A stretch of DNA of 64,000 nucleotides from an uncultured Bacteroidota bacterium (GCA_900545215.1 UQXW01000004.1:12132-76131); one strand, 5' to 3'. Shown: positions 9,383 to 16,316, numbered from the stretch's first letter. The notes: generated by a model from the letters alone, not told the origin. A program made the numbers and translations.

Positions 9383-10345
9383 TTATTTGACCTTTATTTG
9401 TCTTAACCGTCCTTGATAGGTGTTTCGTGCATTCATCTTCTGCTCTATGGCAGCCACGATTTCCTCATTACGCAACATATTCCAATTATAGCCGGCTTGA
9501 AAACGTGGCGGAACCTCGCCGGCAAACCTTTCGATGACTATTTCCGGCGAGAGCCTCTCCAAAAACTCTATTATGAAATCACTGTATTCCTCGAAGCTCA
9601 TGAAATCGAAGTCTTCCGGTTTTTCTTCATACTCTTTCAACATGGCAGTTTCCTTAACCAATAACAGCTGGTGGAACTTCAATGTGTTCAATCCTGTTTC
9701 GCTTAAAATCTCTGCCTCGTTCAACATCATTTCACGACTCTCTCCGGGAAGTCCGAAGATGATATGCCCGCCTGTGGTTATGCCTCGCTCTCTCGTTTGT
9801 TTTATTGCTTTGAGTGCAGTTGCGAAATCATGACCGCGATTTATCCTTTGCAGCGTCGAATCGTAACAACTTTCGATTCCATACTCCACTACGATATGAT
9901 AATCCTTGTTCAAGTCTGCTATATAGTCCAATTTCTCCTCATCTATGCAATCGGGACGGGTTCCGATTACCAAACCGACAACCTTAGGGTGCGAAAGAGC
10001 CTGCATATAACGCTCTTTCAATACTTCCAAAGGGGCATAAGTATTGGAATAAGCCTGAAAGTATGCAAGGTATCGGCTGACATGTTTGTATCTCCAAGCA
10101 TGGAATTTTATTCCCTCTTCTATTTGTTCCCTTATATCTTTGAATCGTTGGCAATAAGAGGGATTAAAGGCACTGTTGTTGCAGAAAGTGCAACCTCCGA
10201 ACGAAATGCTGCCGTCTCTGTTCGGGCAGGAAAAGCCTGCATCTATGCTGAGTTTTTGCAGTCTTGTTCCGAAGAGTTTCCTGTAATGATTGGAGTAAGC
10301 ATTGAACGGACGATTATGCCCCCATATATGAGTGATTTCCTCCAT
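9383..10345 (-). CDS. TIGR01212 family radical SAM protein (YhcC/YtqA-like)
   Basis: A 320-residue radical SAM protein of the TIGR01212 family. The cluster motif has the family's long spacing, C40-x11-C52-x2-C55, in AGFSCPNRDG...GGCTFCNN. HIIFGLPGES is the GGE-like/SAM-binding region. The N-terminal NHYRKLFGTRLQKLSIDAG is diagnostic of the family. The substrate is not established. It is translationally close to rlmN (one intervening base) and to the Fe-S protein upstream (3 bp). Confidence 0.93.
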   Translation of the reverse strand: MEEITHIWGHNRPFNAYSNHYRKLFGTRLQKLSIDAGFSCPNRDGSISFGGCTFCNNSAFNPSYCQRFKDIREQIEEGIKFHAWRYKHVSRYLAYFQAYSNTYAPLEVLKERYMQALSHPKVVGLVIGTRPDCIDEEKLDYIADLNKDYHIVVEYGIESCYDSTLQRINRGHDFATALKAIKQTRERGITTGGHIIFGLPGESREMMLNEAEILSETGLNTLKFHQLLLVKETAMLKEYEEKPEDFDFMSFEEYSDFIIEFLERLSPEIVIERFAGEVPPRFQAGYNWNMLRNEEIVAAIEQKMNARNTYQGRLRQIKVK

Positions 10346-10348
10346 TTC

Positions 10349-11068
10349 CTATTTGTTATACATCAATAAATCCACCAAATGTATGGTTTTCAATTTGACT
10401 TGATGTTTGTCGATATAAGATTGCAGATGCAGGAGACAGGATTGGTCGTTGCTGACTATATATTCCGCCCCTTCGTCAAGTGCTTTCTCTACTTTTTTCT
10501 TTGCCAAGGCGGTGCTGACAGGTTCATTGTATATACTGAACGTGCCTCCGAAGCCGCAACAAAAGTTATCCGTTTTGTCATTGGTCAATTCCAATCCTTT
10601 CACGTTCTGCAATAGCAACTTCGTTTCTTCCTCCACATTGTATTCATTCAAACCATGGCAATTCGAATGCAGGCAAACCCTGTGCGGAAATTCCGCTCCC
10701 AAATCCGTTTTCCGTTCGACGGAGACAAGAAATTCGCTTATATCCATTATCTTATCCCGAAGCGATTTATATGAGTTGTGATTCGTGGTATTGAAAAAGA
10801 GTTTGCCGAAGTTGTTCTTCACATACCCTACGCAGGAAGTGGAACAACTCACAATGAGTTCCGCATTTCTGAAATCGTTTATGAATTTTTCGCCTATTGC
10901 TTTTGCTTCGTCCCAATTACCATTGTCGTATAAGACCCTGCCGCAGCATGTCTGTTCGGGTTCGTAGTTCACCGTATGCCCCAAACTTTCCAGCAATTTT
11001 ATCAGATTGAAAGCCGTATTCGGGCTGAACTGATCCACACAACACGGAATAAAGACGCTCAAATTCAT
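10349..11068 (-). CDS. (Fe-S)-binding protein with CCG domains (LutA/YkgE-like)
   Basis: About 239 residues from ATG at 11068, beginning MNLSVFIPCC. It has two cysteine-rich CCG domains: CCVDQF ... TCCGRVLY ... CSTSC, and HSNCHG ... FCCGFGG ... QSCL. These domains bind Fe-S clusters in LutA, heterodisulfide reductase B and glycolate oxidase subunits. An in-frame ATG at 11098 exists, but it lies upstream of the expected transcription start set by the TACCTTTG element at 11088-11095, so I chose 11068. In LutABC this subunit supports lactate oxidation. Here LutB is absent and a LUD (LutC-like) gene lies far away at 39.2 kb, so the role is uncertain. First gene of the five-gene unit. Confidence 0.88.
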   Translation of the reverse strand: MNLSVFIPCCVDQFSPNTAFNLIKLLESLGHTVNYEPEQTCCGRVLYDNGNWDEAKAIGEKFINDFRNAELIVSCSTSCVGYVKNNFGKLFFNTTNHNSYKSLRDKIMDISEFLVSVERKTDLGAEFPHRVCLHSNCHGLNEYNVEEETKLLLQNVKGLELTNDKTDNFCCGFGGTFSIYNEPVSTALAKKKVEKALDEGAEYIVSNDQSCLLHLQSYIDKHQVKLKTIHLVDLLMYNK

Positions 11069-11087
11069 GGTTCTTTCAGATTTTTTA

Positions 11088-11117
11088 CAAAGGTACAAAA
11101 ATAGAGAGTACCCACAA
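11088..11117 (-). promoter_or_regulatory. Promoter of the LutA-like/yhcC/rlmN/ispG/nuclease unit
   Basis: On the minus strand, TTTG (11117-11114) and TACCTTTG (11095-11088) are separated by 18 bp, a good match to the Bacteroidota -33/-7 consensus. The downstream ATG is at 11068. The element decides the start of the first gene. Confidence 0.7.
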
Positions 11118-11157
11118 AGGAATACCCTCTTATCATGACAAAATTAAAACTTTTCTT

Positions 11158-11928
11158 TTAGAACTCCAATCTGAAGCCGTTTCCTTTCTTCTTTAATTGA
11201 TTGTACTTGTCTCTATTGAAGAAATACAAATACGGTATTCTCGATGGAATGCTCCTTTTGGCTTCTCCGGATTTGCTTTGGTCGATTTTCTCGCTTACTT
11301 TCAGCCCTTTGGATTTCATCAACCACGCACTTTGCTTTCCGTCTGCCCGTTCCAATACTCCCAATGTCAACATTTTTCTATAGAAATTACGCCTGTCGAA
11401 CGATATTCCCAAGATTGCTTCGTACAATTTTTGGAGTTTGGTCATCGAAAACTTCTCTTCCAACATGTCGAAGACTATCGGCTCGAATGCAATCTTCTCT
11501 CTCAGAGCTTTCAATGCGGCTTTGATGATTTCATTATGGTCGAATGCCAATTCGGGCAGGCTTTCCACCTCGAACCATTTGGCTTGAACGGCATCGGAAC
11601 CGCCGTATGCCTGCATCATTCTCACCAAAGCGAAGAAGCCGACCGACAATACTCTGTCTCGCGGATCCCTGTCTATGGCTGAAAATACCCTGAATTGCTC
11701 CATTCTGACGGCGTAAAGCCCCGTCTCTTCCCTCAATTCTCTTTGTGCGGCTTGCTCGACTGTTTCATCGGATTCCAAGAATCCTCCCGGCAAAGCCCAA
11801 TGTCCCTTGAACGGATCGCCTCCTCTCTCGATAAGCAAAACCCTCAATTTATTTCCATCAAAGCCGAATACGACGCAATCCGTTGCAACGGCAGGACGAG
11901 GGTACTCGTATGAATACTGTTTTCCCAT
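11158..11928 (-). CDS. NUDIX hydrolase-domain protein with a C-terminal winged-helix region (NrtR-like)
   Basis: 256 residues from ATG at 11928 (MGKQYSYEYPRP). A complete Nudix box, GGFLESDETVEQAAQRELRE followed by ETGL, lies in the first third. The rest resembles the winged-helix tail of the NrtR/ADP-ribose-sensing family, including SFDRRNFYRKML. Such proteins either hydrolyse nucleoside diphosphate derivatives or act as NAD-metabolism repressors. The intact box suggests hydrolysis is possible. A longer reading from 12006 would place the start upstream of the TACTTTTG promoter element at 11962-11969, so 11928 is preferred. It is a separate transcription unit from the HAD gene upstream. Confidence 0.88.
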   Translation of the reverse strand: MGKQYSYEYPRPAVATDCVVFGFDGNKLRVLLIERGGDPFKGHWALPGGFLESDETVEQAAQRELREETGLYAVRMEQFRVFSAIDRDPRDRVLSVGFFALVRMMQAYGGSDAVQAKWFEVESLPELAFDHNEIIKAALKALREKIAFEPIVFDMLEEKFSMTKLQKLYEAILGISFDRRNFYRKMLTLGVLERADGKQSAWLMKSKGLKVSEKIDQSKSGEAKRSIPSRIPYLYFFNRDKYNQLKKKGNGFRLEF

Positions 11929-11961
11929 AATTTGTTTGAACAAGACACGAAACAAGACGTG

Positions 11962-11969
11962 CAAAAGTA
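11962..11969 (-). promoter_or_regulatory. -7 promoter element for the NUDIX gene
   Basis: Minus-strand TACTTTTG, a match to TAnnTTTG, lies 34 bp upstream of the chosen ATG at 11928 and inside the longer alternative reading frame. Confidence 0.6.
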
Positions 11970-12050
11970 CTACAATTTCCGTAAATAACAAGCCTCCGAT
12001 GTGCAAAAAAACGAACTTTCCGTACGTTTTTTCGTCGTTTCAAAGCTGTG

Positions 12051-12686
12051 TTACATCGTTTCGATGATGCTTTCCGGCGTTATGCCGACGAAATTCGGGA
12101 TTATCATGTCCGCTTTCCCCGCAAGTTCCTCCCTGCTCAGGGTCGTTTCAAGGGCGATTACCTTCATTCCCGCAGCCTTTCCGGCCCTTATTCCGGCAAG
12201 AGAATCCTCGAATACGATGCAATCACGAGCTTTCACGCCCAACCTTTCGGCAGCTTTGAGGTAACATTCCGGCGAAGGCTTGCTTTCATTCACGTCTTCC
12301 GCCGTCACAATCGAGCCGAAACACGCCTTCAAATGCGGCAATGCACGATACACATTCTCCATTTTGCTTTGCGAACTGCTCGTAACCAAAGCCGTTTTGC
12401 CGCTTCGGCCGCACGCCTCGACAAAATCCTCCGCCCCTGCGATGTATTCATATACCATACCCTGCTCCTGCACCCTCAATTCCTCCGTTACCGCCTTGCG
12501 AGCCTCCGGTTTGTCGGCAAAATATTCCGCATAAATCGTTTTGAGACTTCGACCCTTGATTACAAGCTCAAAGTCCGCAATCTCGGGAAAGTACTTCAAC
12601 CCCTGCTTACGCCAAAACTCCGTATAATAAAACTCCGTATCGACCAACACACCGTCGAAATCGAACAAAAAAGCCCTCTCTGCCAT
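12051..12686 (-). CDS. HAD superfamily phosphatase/phosphomutase (beta-phosphoglucomutase-like)
   Basis: 211 residues from ATG at 12686 (MAERAFLFDFDGV). HAD motif I is DFDGVLVDTE, motif II TSSSQSK, the motif III Lys is in ESKPSPECYLKAAERLG, and motif IV is VFEDSLAGIRAGKAAGM. The cap domain after motif I places it in the HAD-IA (PGMB/phosphoglycolate phosphatase-like) group. The substrate cannot be told from sequence. A 5' extension to 12734 overlaps the promoter region and was rejected. A TAATTTTG element at 12711-12718 (-) lies 25 bp upstream. Confidence 0.88.
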   Translation of the reverse strand: MAERAFLFDFDGVLVDTEFYYTEFWRKQGLKYFPEIADFELVIKGRSLKTIYAEYFADKPEARKAVTEELRVQEQGMVYEYIAGAEDFVEACGRSGKTALVTSSSQSKMENVYRALPHLKACFGSIVTAEDVNESKPSPECYLKAAERLGVKARDCIVFEDSLAGIRAGKAAGMKVIALETTLSREELAGKADMIIPNFVGITPESIIETM

Positions 12687-12710
12687 CGTAAATCGACCTG
12701 AAAACAGTTG

Positions 12711-12749
12711 CAAAATTACTGCTTTTCCCGCCAAAAACGCTTACCTTTG
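12711..12749. promoter_or_regulatory. Divergent -7 elements between the HAD gene and the flippase
   Basis: Minus-strand TAATTTTG at 12718-12711 faces the HAD gene. Plus-strand TACCTTTG at 12742-12749 faces the flippase, whose ATG is at 12771. Both match TAnnTTTG. The plus-strand element argues against the TTG start at 12708 for the flippase. Confidence 0.6.
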
Positions 12750-12770
12750 CACCCGTTTCCGCTGAAAACC

Positions 12771-13976
12771 ATGTTCAAAAGCATACTCAACACCCTCATA
12801 ACGAAATTTTCCGCAGCCCTTTTCGGCTTTCTGACCCTCATAATCGTCAGCAGAGCATTGGGAAGCGGCGGAAAAGGCGAACAAGCAATGCTCATATATA
12901 ATATATATGTACTGTTACTCATCTTCACACTCATCGGAAACTCCACCCTCATCTACCTGACCCCGAGGAAGAAAACGCCCGAACTGCTCACCGTCTCCCT
13001 CCTATGGATACTGATAACGGCCGTAACACTCAGTCTTTTTGCCCTTCTCCTCCCCGCAAACACCCTTCCCCACATACAATCCTGCATTTGGATAGGAGCA
13101 ATGGCAGCAATCAGCGAAGTAAACCAGTACATCCTCCTCGGCAAACAGCAGATAACCCAAGCCAACACCCTCAAAATCCTCTACCCCCTCCTCAGCTTTC
13201 TATACCTGTTAATACTATATATCACCTCGCGATTCGACACAATCCAAGACTGCATACAGGCAATCGCCCTCGCCTACACAGCCTCCCTCCTCTACGGAAC
13301 GGCGAAACTGCGGCACGAATACCTCCAAATCCGACGCCAAACCCCCCATCGACTGTTTCAAACCCTCAAAACCCTCCTTCAACTCGGCGTAACCAAACAA
13401 GCAGGCACCATAGCCCAAAGCCTCAACTACCGATTATCCTACTACATAATAGGCTATACCTGCGGCACAAGCCTCGTAGGCATCTACTCAAACGCCGTAA
13501 GCCTGAGCGAAAGCGTCATGCTCTTCGGCACAAGCCTCGCCTTGGTACAATACTCCACCCTCTCCAACAACCCCGACGACCGGAAATCCAAACGCATAAC
13601 ATGGAAAATGACCCTCGCAAACGCCCTTTTCACCCTCCTTGCCCTCCTCCTTCTCGCCCTCCTTCCAAAGGAAATCTACACCCATTTGTTCGGAAACGAC
13701 TTCCAAGACACAGGAATCACCATCGGAAAGCTCGCCTTCGGCACCCTGATGCTCAGTCTGTCAAGCAATTTCAGCCAATACCTCTACTCACGCGGCAATT
13801 TCAAAATCAGCACCGCCGCCTCCCTCCTCGGATTAGCCGTCACCCTCCTCGCAGGCCTCCGACTCATACCACGATACGGCCTGAACGGAGCCATAATAAC
13901 AGCCACCGCCTCCTACATAACGACCTTTGCAATAGAATTTTACGGCTTTCTCAAATACCGCAAACCCCGCATTTGA
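12771..13976 (+). CDS. Polysaccharide flippase-like membrane protein (Wzx/MATE-like)
   Basis: 401 residues from ATG at 12771 (MFKSILNTLITKFSAALFGF). It is almost wholly hydrophobic, with about 12 predicted membrane helices and the N-terminal FGFLTLIIVSRALGSGGKGEQ pattern typical of oligosaccharide flippases. It probably moves a lipid-linked saccharide across the inner membrane. No glycan gene cluster surrounds it. Base composition is odd: the coding strand is very C-rich and G-poor (hand count for 13021-13080: 27 C, 4 G), giving many CTC, ACC and CCC codons. This is the mirror image of the genes right of 16 kb and follows the regional skew rather than suggesting transfer. Confidence 0.85.
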   Translation: MFKSILNTLITKFSAALFGFLTLIIVSRALGSGGKGEQAMLIYNIYVLLLIFTLIGNSTLIYLTPRKKTPELLTVSLLWILITAVTLSLFALLLPANTLPHIQSCIWIGAMAAISEVNQYILLGKQQITQANTLKILYPLLSFLYLLILYITSRFDTIQDCIQAIALAYTASLLYGTAKLRHEYLQIRRQTPHRLFQTLKTLLQLGVTKQAGTIAQSLNYRLSYYIIGYTCGTSLVGIYSNAVSLSESVMLFGTSLALVQYSTLSNNPDDRKSKRITWKMTLANALFTLLALLLLALLPKEIYTHLFGNDFQDTGITIGKLAFGTLMLSLSSNFSQYLYSRGNFKISTAASLLGLAVTLLAGLRLIPRYGLNGAIITATASYITTFAIEFYGFLKYRKPRI

Positions 13977-14022
13977 ACCATAACCCCCCCGTTCCCGACC
14001 ACGCATTCGCCGCAATGAACAA

Positions 14023-14077
14023 AAAAAAACACCACTTTTTCGCCACGAAAACACCCGTATGAACAAAAAAAACACTA
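14023..14077. repeat. Short phased CACC repeats left of the skew switch
   Basis: CACCA at 14030, CACCC at 14052 and CACTA at 14073 are 22 and 21 bp apart, separated by A- and T-rich DNA. CACC is the complement of the GGTG word repeated right of the skew switch, so the two sides carry the same motif in opposite orientation. Three units only, so modest support. Confidence 0.45.
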
Positions 14078-14190
14078 CCTTTGCATCGCAAAAACATCAA
14101 AAGACAAAATACAAAAAGGTAAGTCGAGCCTGAAATCGACTAATATTTTCTTTAACATGGGAACGTCGTGAGACGTCCCTCCTTTTTTTT
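14076..14190 (+). ncRNA. Candidate stand-alone small RNA with promoter and intrinsic terminator
   Basis: A TACCTTTG -7 element (14076-14083) is followed by about 100 nt without a plausible ORF. It contains a small hairpin (GTCGA 14123-14127 with TCGAC 14136-14140) and then a textbook terminator. In the terminator, GGGA 14159-14162 pairs with TCCC 14176-14179, A14163 is bulged, CGTC 14164-14167 pairs with GACG 14172-14175, the loop is the GNRA tetraloop GTGA, and eight Ts run 14183-14190. No -33 TTTG is visible. The only ORF is a four-codon ATG...TGA inside the terminator stem. No gene follows on the plus strand before 16 kb, so it is not a leader. I recognise no Rfam family. Confidence 0.5.
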
Positions 14191-14220
14191 AAGCCGAAAA
14201 CGAAACAAACCCACCTCAAA

Positions 14221-14300
14221 CACCCCCGATTCCCCACACAACAACCCCCGTTTCCAACCACAAAACCCCGCATTCCACCACCAATTTCGCCCCTTTCAAC
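14221..14300. repeat. C-rich approximately 21-bp repeats left of the skew switch
   Basis: CCCCG occurs at 14224, 14246 and 14266, and CGCCC at 14288, a spacing of 20-22 bp in a stretch with almost no G (hand count for 14221-14280: 32 C, 3 G). It continues the periodic pattern of the non-coding region. Confidence 0.4.
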
Positions 14301-14414
14301 CACGCAAAAAGACGAATTACAACAATCATTTCACAAAATTCACACACCGCAATCCCCAAACCTTAACCGCAAAACAGGAAAGTAAAACCGAGCTTTCGGC
14401 AGAATTTAACACAC

Positions 14415-14619
14415 ATTTCGCCGTCCGAAAAACGGAAAACGGCACTTTTCAACACAAAATCGAAGACCCCCGGTTGGAAAACGCCGTTTTTTCTTGAGAA
14501 AACGGCGTTTTTAAAGAGAAAAACGGCGTTTTCGGATGGTGAAAACGGCGTTTTTTCACCTCGAATTCGGCGTTTTTCCATCCGAAAAACGGCGTTTTCC
14601 GACTCCGAAACGCCGAAAG
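14415..14619. repeat. Phased A-tract/CGGCG/T-tract array, locus B (longest array)
   Basis: Ten register positions 21-22 bp apart. Units (13 bp, A4-core-T4) start at 14415, 14436, 14457 (degenerate), 14478, 14499, 14520, 14542, 14564, 14586 and 14607. AAAACGGCGTTTT is exact at 14499, 14520, 14542 and 14586, and its complement AAAACGCCGTTTT is at 14478. The 8-9 bp spacers vary. Because three successive steps are 22 bp, the middle units are out of frame with the outer ones. The DNA word is therefore conserved where any encoded peptide would not be, which argues against a 7-residue protein repeat. It lies between the convergent flippase and HU-like genes. Confidence 0.88.
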
Positions 14620-14829
14620 CCCTGATTGACAACGCCTTACTCAACTCCTTATATTTCGCATAATTCACGGCAAAACGGCCCTCGGCGAAAAAGAAACGCC
14701 GTATCGAGTTAAAGAAATTGAAATTTACAAATTTCCGAACGCCGCATCCACCACTAAATCATAAAGAAACCAAACACTAAAACCCCGCAACCACACCACC
14801 AACCGCCATTTCCGCACCACCAACCGCCG

Positions 14830-14930
14830 AAATCAACAATACAATTCGCTGCGTTGAACACGGGAAACATGGATTTCGAGGATTGAAACAGCCGAAAAAT
14901 CAGTGTGATACGTGGAATTCGTGTTCGGAA
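14830..14930. other. Abrupt GC-skew inversion, candidate replication switch point
   Basis: The plus strand is extremely C-rich up to about 14,840 and G-rich from about 14,900 (hand counts: 14221-14280 has 32 C and 3 G; 15121-15180 has 26 G and 3 C). A change from C-rich to G-rich on the plus strand is the sign expected at a replication origin. Gene orientation agrees in part: genes from 3 to 12.7 kb are on the minus strand, and most right of 16 kb, including tuf, ribosomal genes and rpoBC, are on the plus strand. I found no TTATNCACA DnaA box between 14.0 and 16.3 kb and no dnaA in the window, so origin function is inference. Confidence 0.5.
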
Positions 14931-15175
14931 AGCGGGTTGTTTGTGCTGGGATTTGTCGTTATCGCATTCGGAAAAAGGTGAAATTATGTTTTTGAGCGAT
15001 GAAATGGTGTTGGGAAATGGGGTAATGGTGTAATGGAAATATCGAAATGGTGTTCGGAAGCGGGTTGTTTGTGCCGGGATTTGTCGTTATCGTATTCGGA
15101 AAAATGTGAAATTATGTCGTGGAACGATGTAATGGTGTTGGGAATGGGGGAGAATGGTATCGTAAAACGGGGTAA
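14921..15175 (+). repeat. Two tandem copies of a ~130-bp direct repeat
   Basis: The word GTGTTCGGAA starts copies at 14921 and 15050. Over the first ~100 bp the copies differ by a few substitutions, two single-base deletions and one 7-bp replaced block. Each copy contains TTGTCGTTATCG and the GGTGTTGGGAA iteron. The repeat sits directly right of the skew inversion. Confidence 0.8.
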
Positions 15176-15223
15176 TGGTGTGTGAAAGCGAGGGAATTCG
15201 GTTGGGAATGGGGGGAATGGTGT
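14982..15223 (+). repeat. AATGGTGT iterons in 21-22 bp register
   Basis: Exact AATGGTGT at 15003, 15024, 15046, 15131, 15174 and 15216. The gaps are 21, 22, 85 (4 x 21), 43 (2 x 21) and 42 (2 x 21) bp. Variants fill register positions: AATTATGT at 14982 and 15110, AATGGTAT at 15153 and AATTCGGT at 15195. The spacing of about 21.5 bp is two helical turns. Iterons with DnaA-independent initiators, a segregation site or a decayed minisatellite are possible readings. Confidence 0.8.
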
Positions 15224-15243
15224 CGGGAAGTGAGGAAATGAAA

Positions 15244-15284
15244 GAGGCGGACTTCGTATCCGCCTCCTTCCGACTTGCGTCGGA
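15244..15284 (-). terminator. Twin hairpins downstream of the HU-like gene
   Basis: GAGGCGGA (15244-15251) pairs perfectly with TCCGCCTC (15259-15266), and TCCGAC (15269-15274) with GTCGGA (15279-15284). On the minus strand they follow the HU-like gene by about 100 bp and are followed by a T-rich stretch, so they probably end its transcript. Confidence 0.6.
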
Positions 15285-15379
15285 CGCAATCAATTCAAAC
15301 TTAACACGAGTGTTATTTGCTTTTCGTGTTACGTTTTCTTCGTTTTTCGTTTTCCGATCTTCGTTTTCGAGTTGCGTTT

Positions 15380-15787
15380 TTACTCTTGCAGGCCTCCGAC
15401 AGAGAGATCGACCAATCTGAATCCTGCCTTTTTCATCTGTGTATTCAGCTCTGTGGAGGGGCGAAAGTTCACTTTCACGCCTCGAATCGTGTCAACCGTG
15501 ACTGCATCTGCACTATCTACGGCTTTGGATCTGATGGCAGGCGTGAAGTTTCCGAGAATTCCCAACTGTATTGCTTTGCCTTGCGAGAGGGAATACATCA
15601 TTTCGCTCTCGAAATTCTTCAATACCGACATTACATCGCCCTCGCTTAATGCCGAATGATCGGCTATTCGTTTTGCGATTTCGCTTAATCCGATTGGCTT
15701 TTCCCTGAAAATGCGTGCCAAAAACTTCTCTCCCGGATTGCGACCGACCGAAATCAGTCTCTTTACTTTTACGTATCCTATGGGCAT
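15380..15787 (-). CDS. HU-family (HU-HIG type) DNA-binding protein
   Basis: A 135-residue protein of the Bacteroidota HU-HIG group. It begins MPIGYVKVKRL and carries the HU core with KRIADHSALSEGDVMSVLKNFESEM (helices) and LGILGNFTPAIRSKA (start of the beta arms). These are nucleoid-associated proteins that bend DNA. It is the only gene inside the 2.3-kb repeat-rich region and is surrounded by phased repeats on both sides. That makes it a natural candidate to bind them, though this is inference from position. No clear TAnnTTTG element is seen upstream. Confidence 0.88.
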   Translation of the reverse strand: MPIGYVKVKRLISVGRNPGEKFLARIFREKPIGLSEIAKRIADHSALSEGDVMSVLKNFESEMMYSLSQGKAIQLGILGNFTPAIRSKAVDSADAVTVDTIRGVKVNFRPSTELNTQMKKAGFRLVDLSVGGLQE

Positions 15788-15917
15788 AACTGTGTTATTT
15801 GATTGTTATTACTGCGTTCCGCTGTCGGAACATTTGCTTTTGTTTCTCGAATAACGTTGTTTTGTGTTCGATTATTGCGTAAATGAATTATTTTTTTGAA
15901 GTTTTCGATGATTGATG

Positions 15918-16145
15918 GTGGTGTTTTTGAAGTAGGATTGCTTTTTTTCGGACGATAATTCGGCGTTTTCGGGTGTGGAAAGTGTTTTTTCAGACATTGG
16001 AAAGTGCTTTTTCTTATGCTTGAAAGGCTGCTGCGATGGTTTGAAAATGCTTGAAAACATGTCGTATACGTGGAAACGGTGTTGCGAAACGAGAAATCCG
16101 TGTCAGAATGTGCCGTTTCGGCATCGGCAACGGGCTGATCGGTGT
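15918..16145. repeat. Degenerate phased repeats between the HU-like gene and DUF4199
   Basis: This 528-bp gap (15788-16316) has no gene. CGGCG at 15961, AGTGT at 15981, AGTGC at 16003, GGCTG at 16026 and TGCTT at 16048 fall 20-23 bp apart, each beside A- and T-runs. GGTGT at 16078, CGTGT at 16099 and GGTGT at 16141 continue at multiples of 21. This looks like an eroded array linking the two motif types. Confidence 0.45.
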
Positions 16146-16230
16146 CGGAAAATTTTCGCATTCTTGTCGGTTTATGTTGTTTTTGTAAAGAAATATCGGT
16201 TTTTGCTGTGTGTGTTTTGCGGGAATGTGG

Positions 16231-16238
16231 TATCTTTG
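16231..16238 (+). promoter_or_regulatory. -7 promoter element upstream of the DUF4199 genes
   Basis: TATCTTTG, a match to TAnnTTTG, lies 78 bp before the ATG at 16317. Candidate TTTG elements upstream are at poor spacing. Confidence 0.5.
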
Positions 16239-16316
16239 CTCGTTGAATTGCAATGCGGAACGGGTTGTTTGTGTTTCTGTTTCGGCTGTTGCGGGTGATA
16301 AAAACGGTGTCGTGAA

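Noticed and set aside
12708..12770. Extended N-terminus of the flippase from TTG at 12708
   Set aside because: It would start before the TACCTTTG promoter element at 12742, and the ATG at 12771 begins the conserved hydrophobic N-terminus.
13004..14062. Plus-strand ORF of 352 codons rich in Pro, His and Arg
   Set aside because: It overlaps the flippase in another frame and exists only because the strand is so C-rich that stop codons are rare.
14161..14175. GAACGTCGTGAGAC in the candidate sRNA is identical to a 14-nt hairpin stretch of 23S rRNA
   Set aside because: Both are stable stems with a GTGA tetraloop. The flanking sequence does not match rRNA, so I treat it as coincidence, not an rRNA fragment.
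14415..14619. Regular short repeats suggesting a CRISPR array
   Set aside because: Repeats are 13 bp with 8-9 bp spacers, far below CRISPR sizes, with variable cores and no cas genes in the window.
14363..14668. Minus-strand ORF of 101 codons with NAVF-like heptads
   Set aside because: It is a by-product of the 21-bp DNA repeat. The middle units shift frame while keeping the DNA word.
15201..15230. Possible G-quadruplex in the G-rich iterons
   Set aside because: Only three suitable G-tracts lie close together and the next is too distant for a canonical quadruplex.
14984..15293. Minus-strand Pro/Phe-rich ORFs with seven-residue periodicity
   Set aside because: Two overlapping frames show the same periodicity because the DNA repeats at 21-22 bp. 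Steps of 22 bp break each frame and no family fits.
14000..16316. DnaA boxes supporting an origin
   Set aside because: No TTATNCACA or its complement was found. TTATCGCAT/TTATCGTAT in the direct repeats is too far from the consensus.
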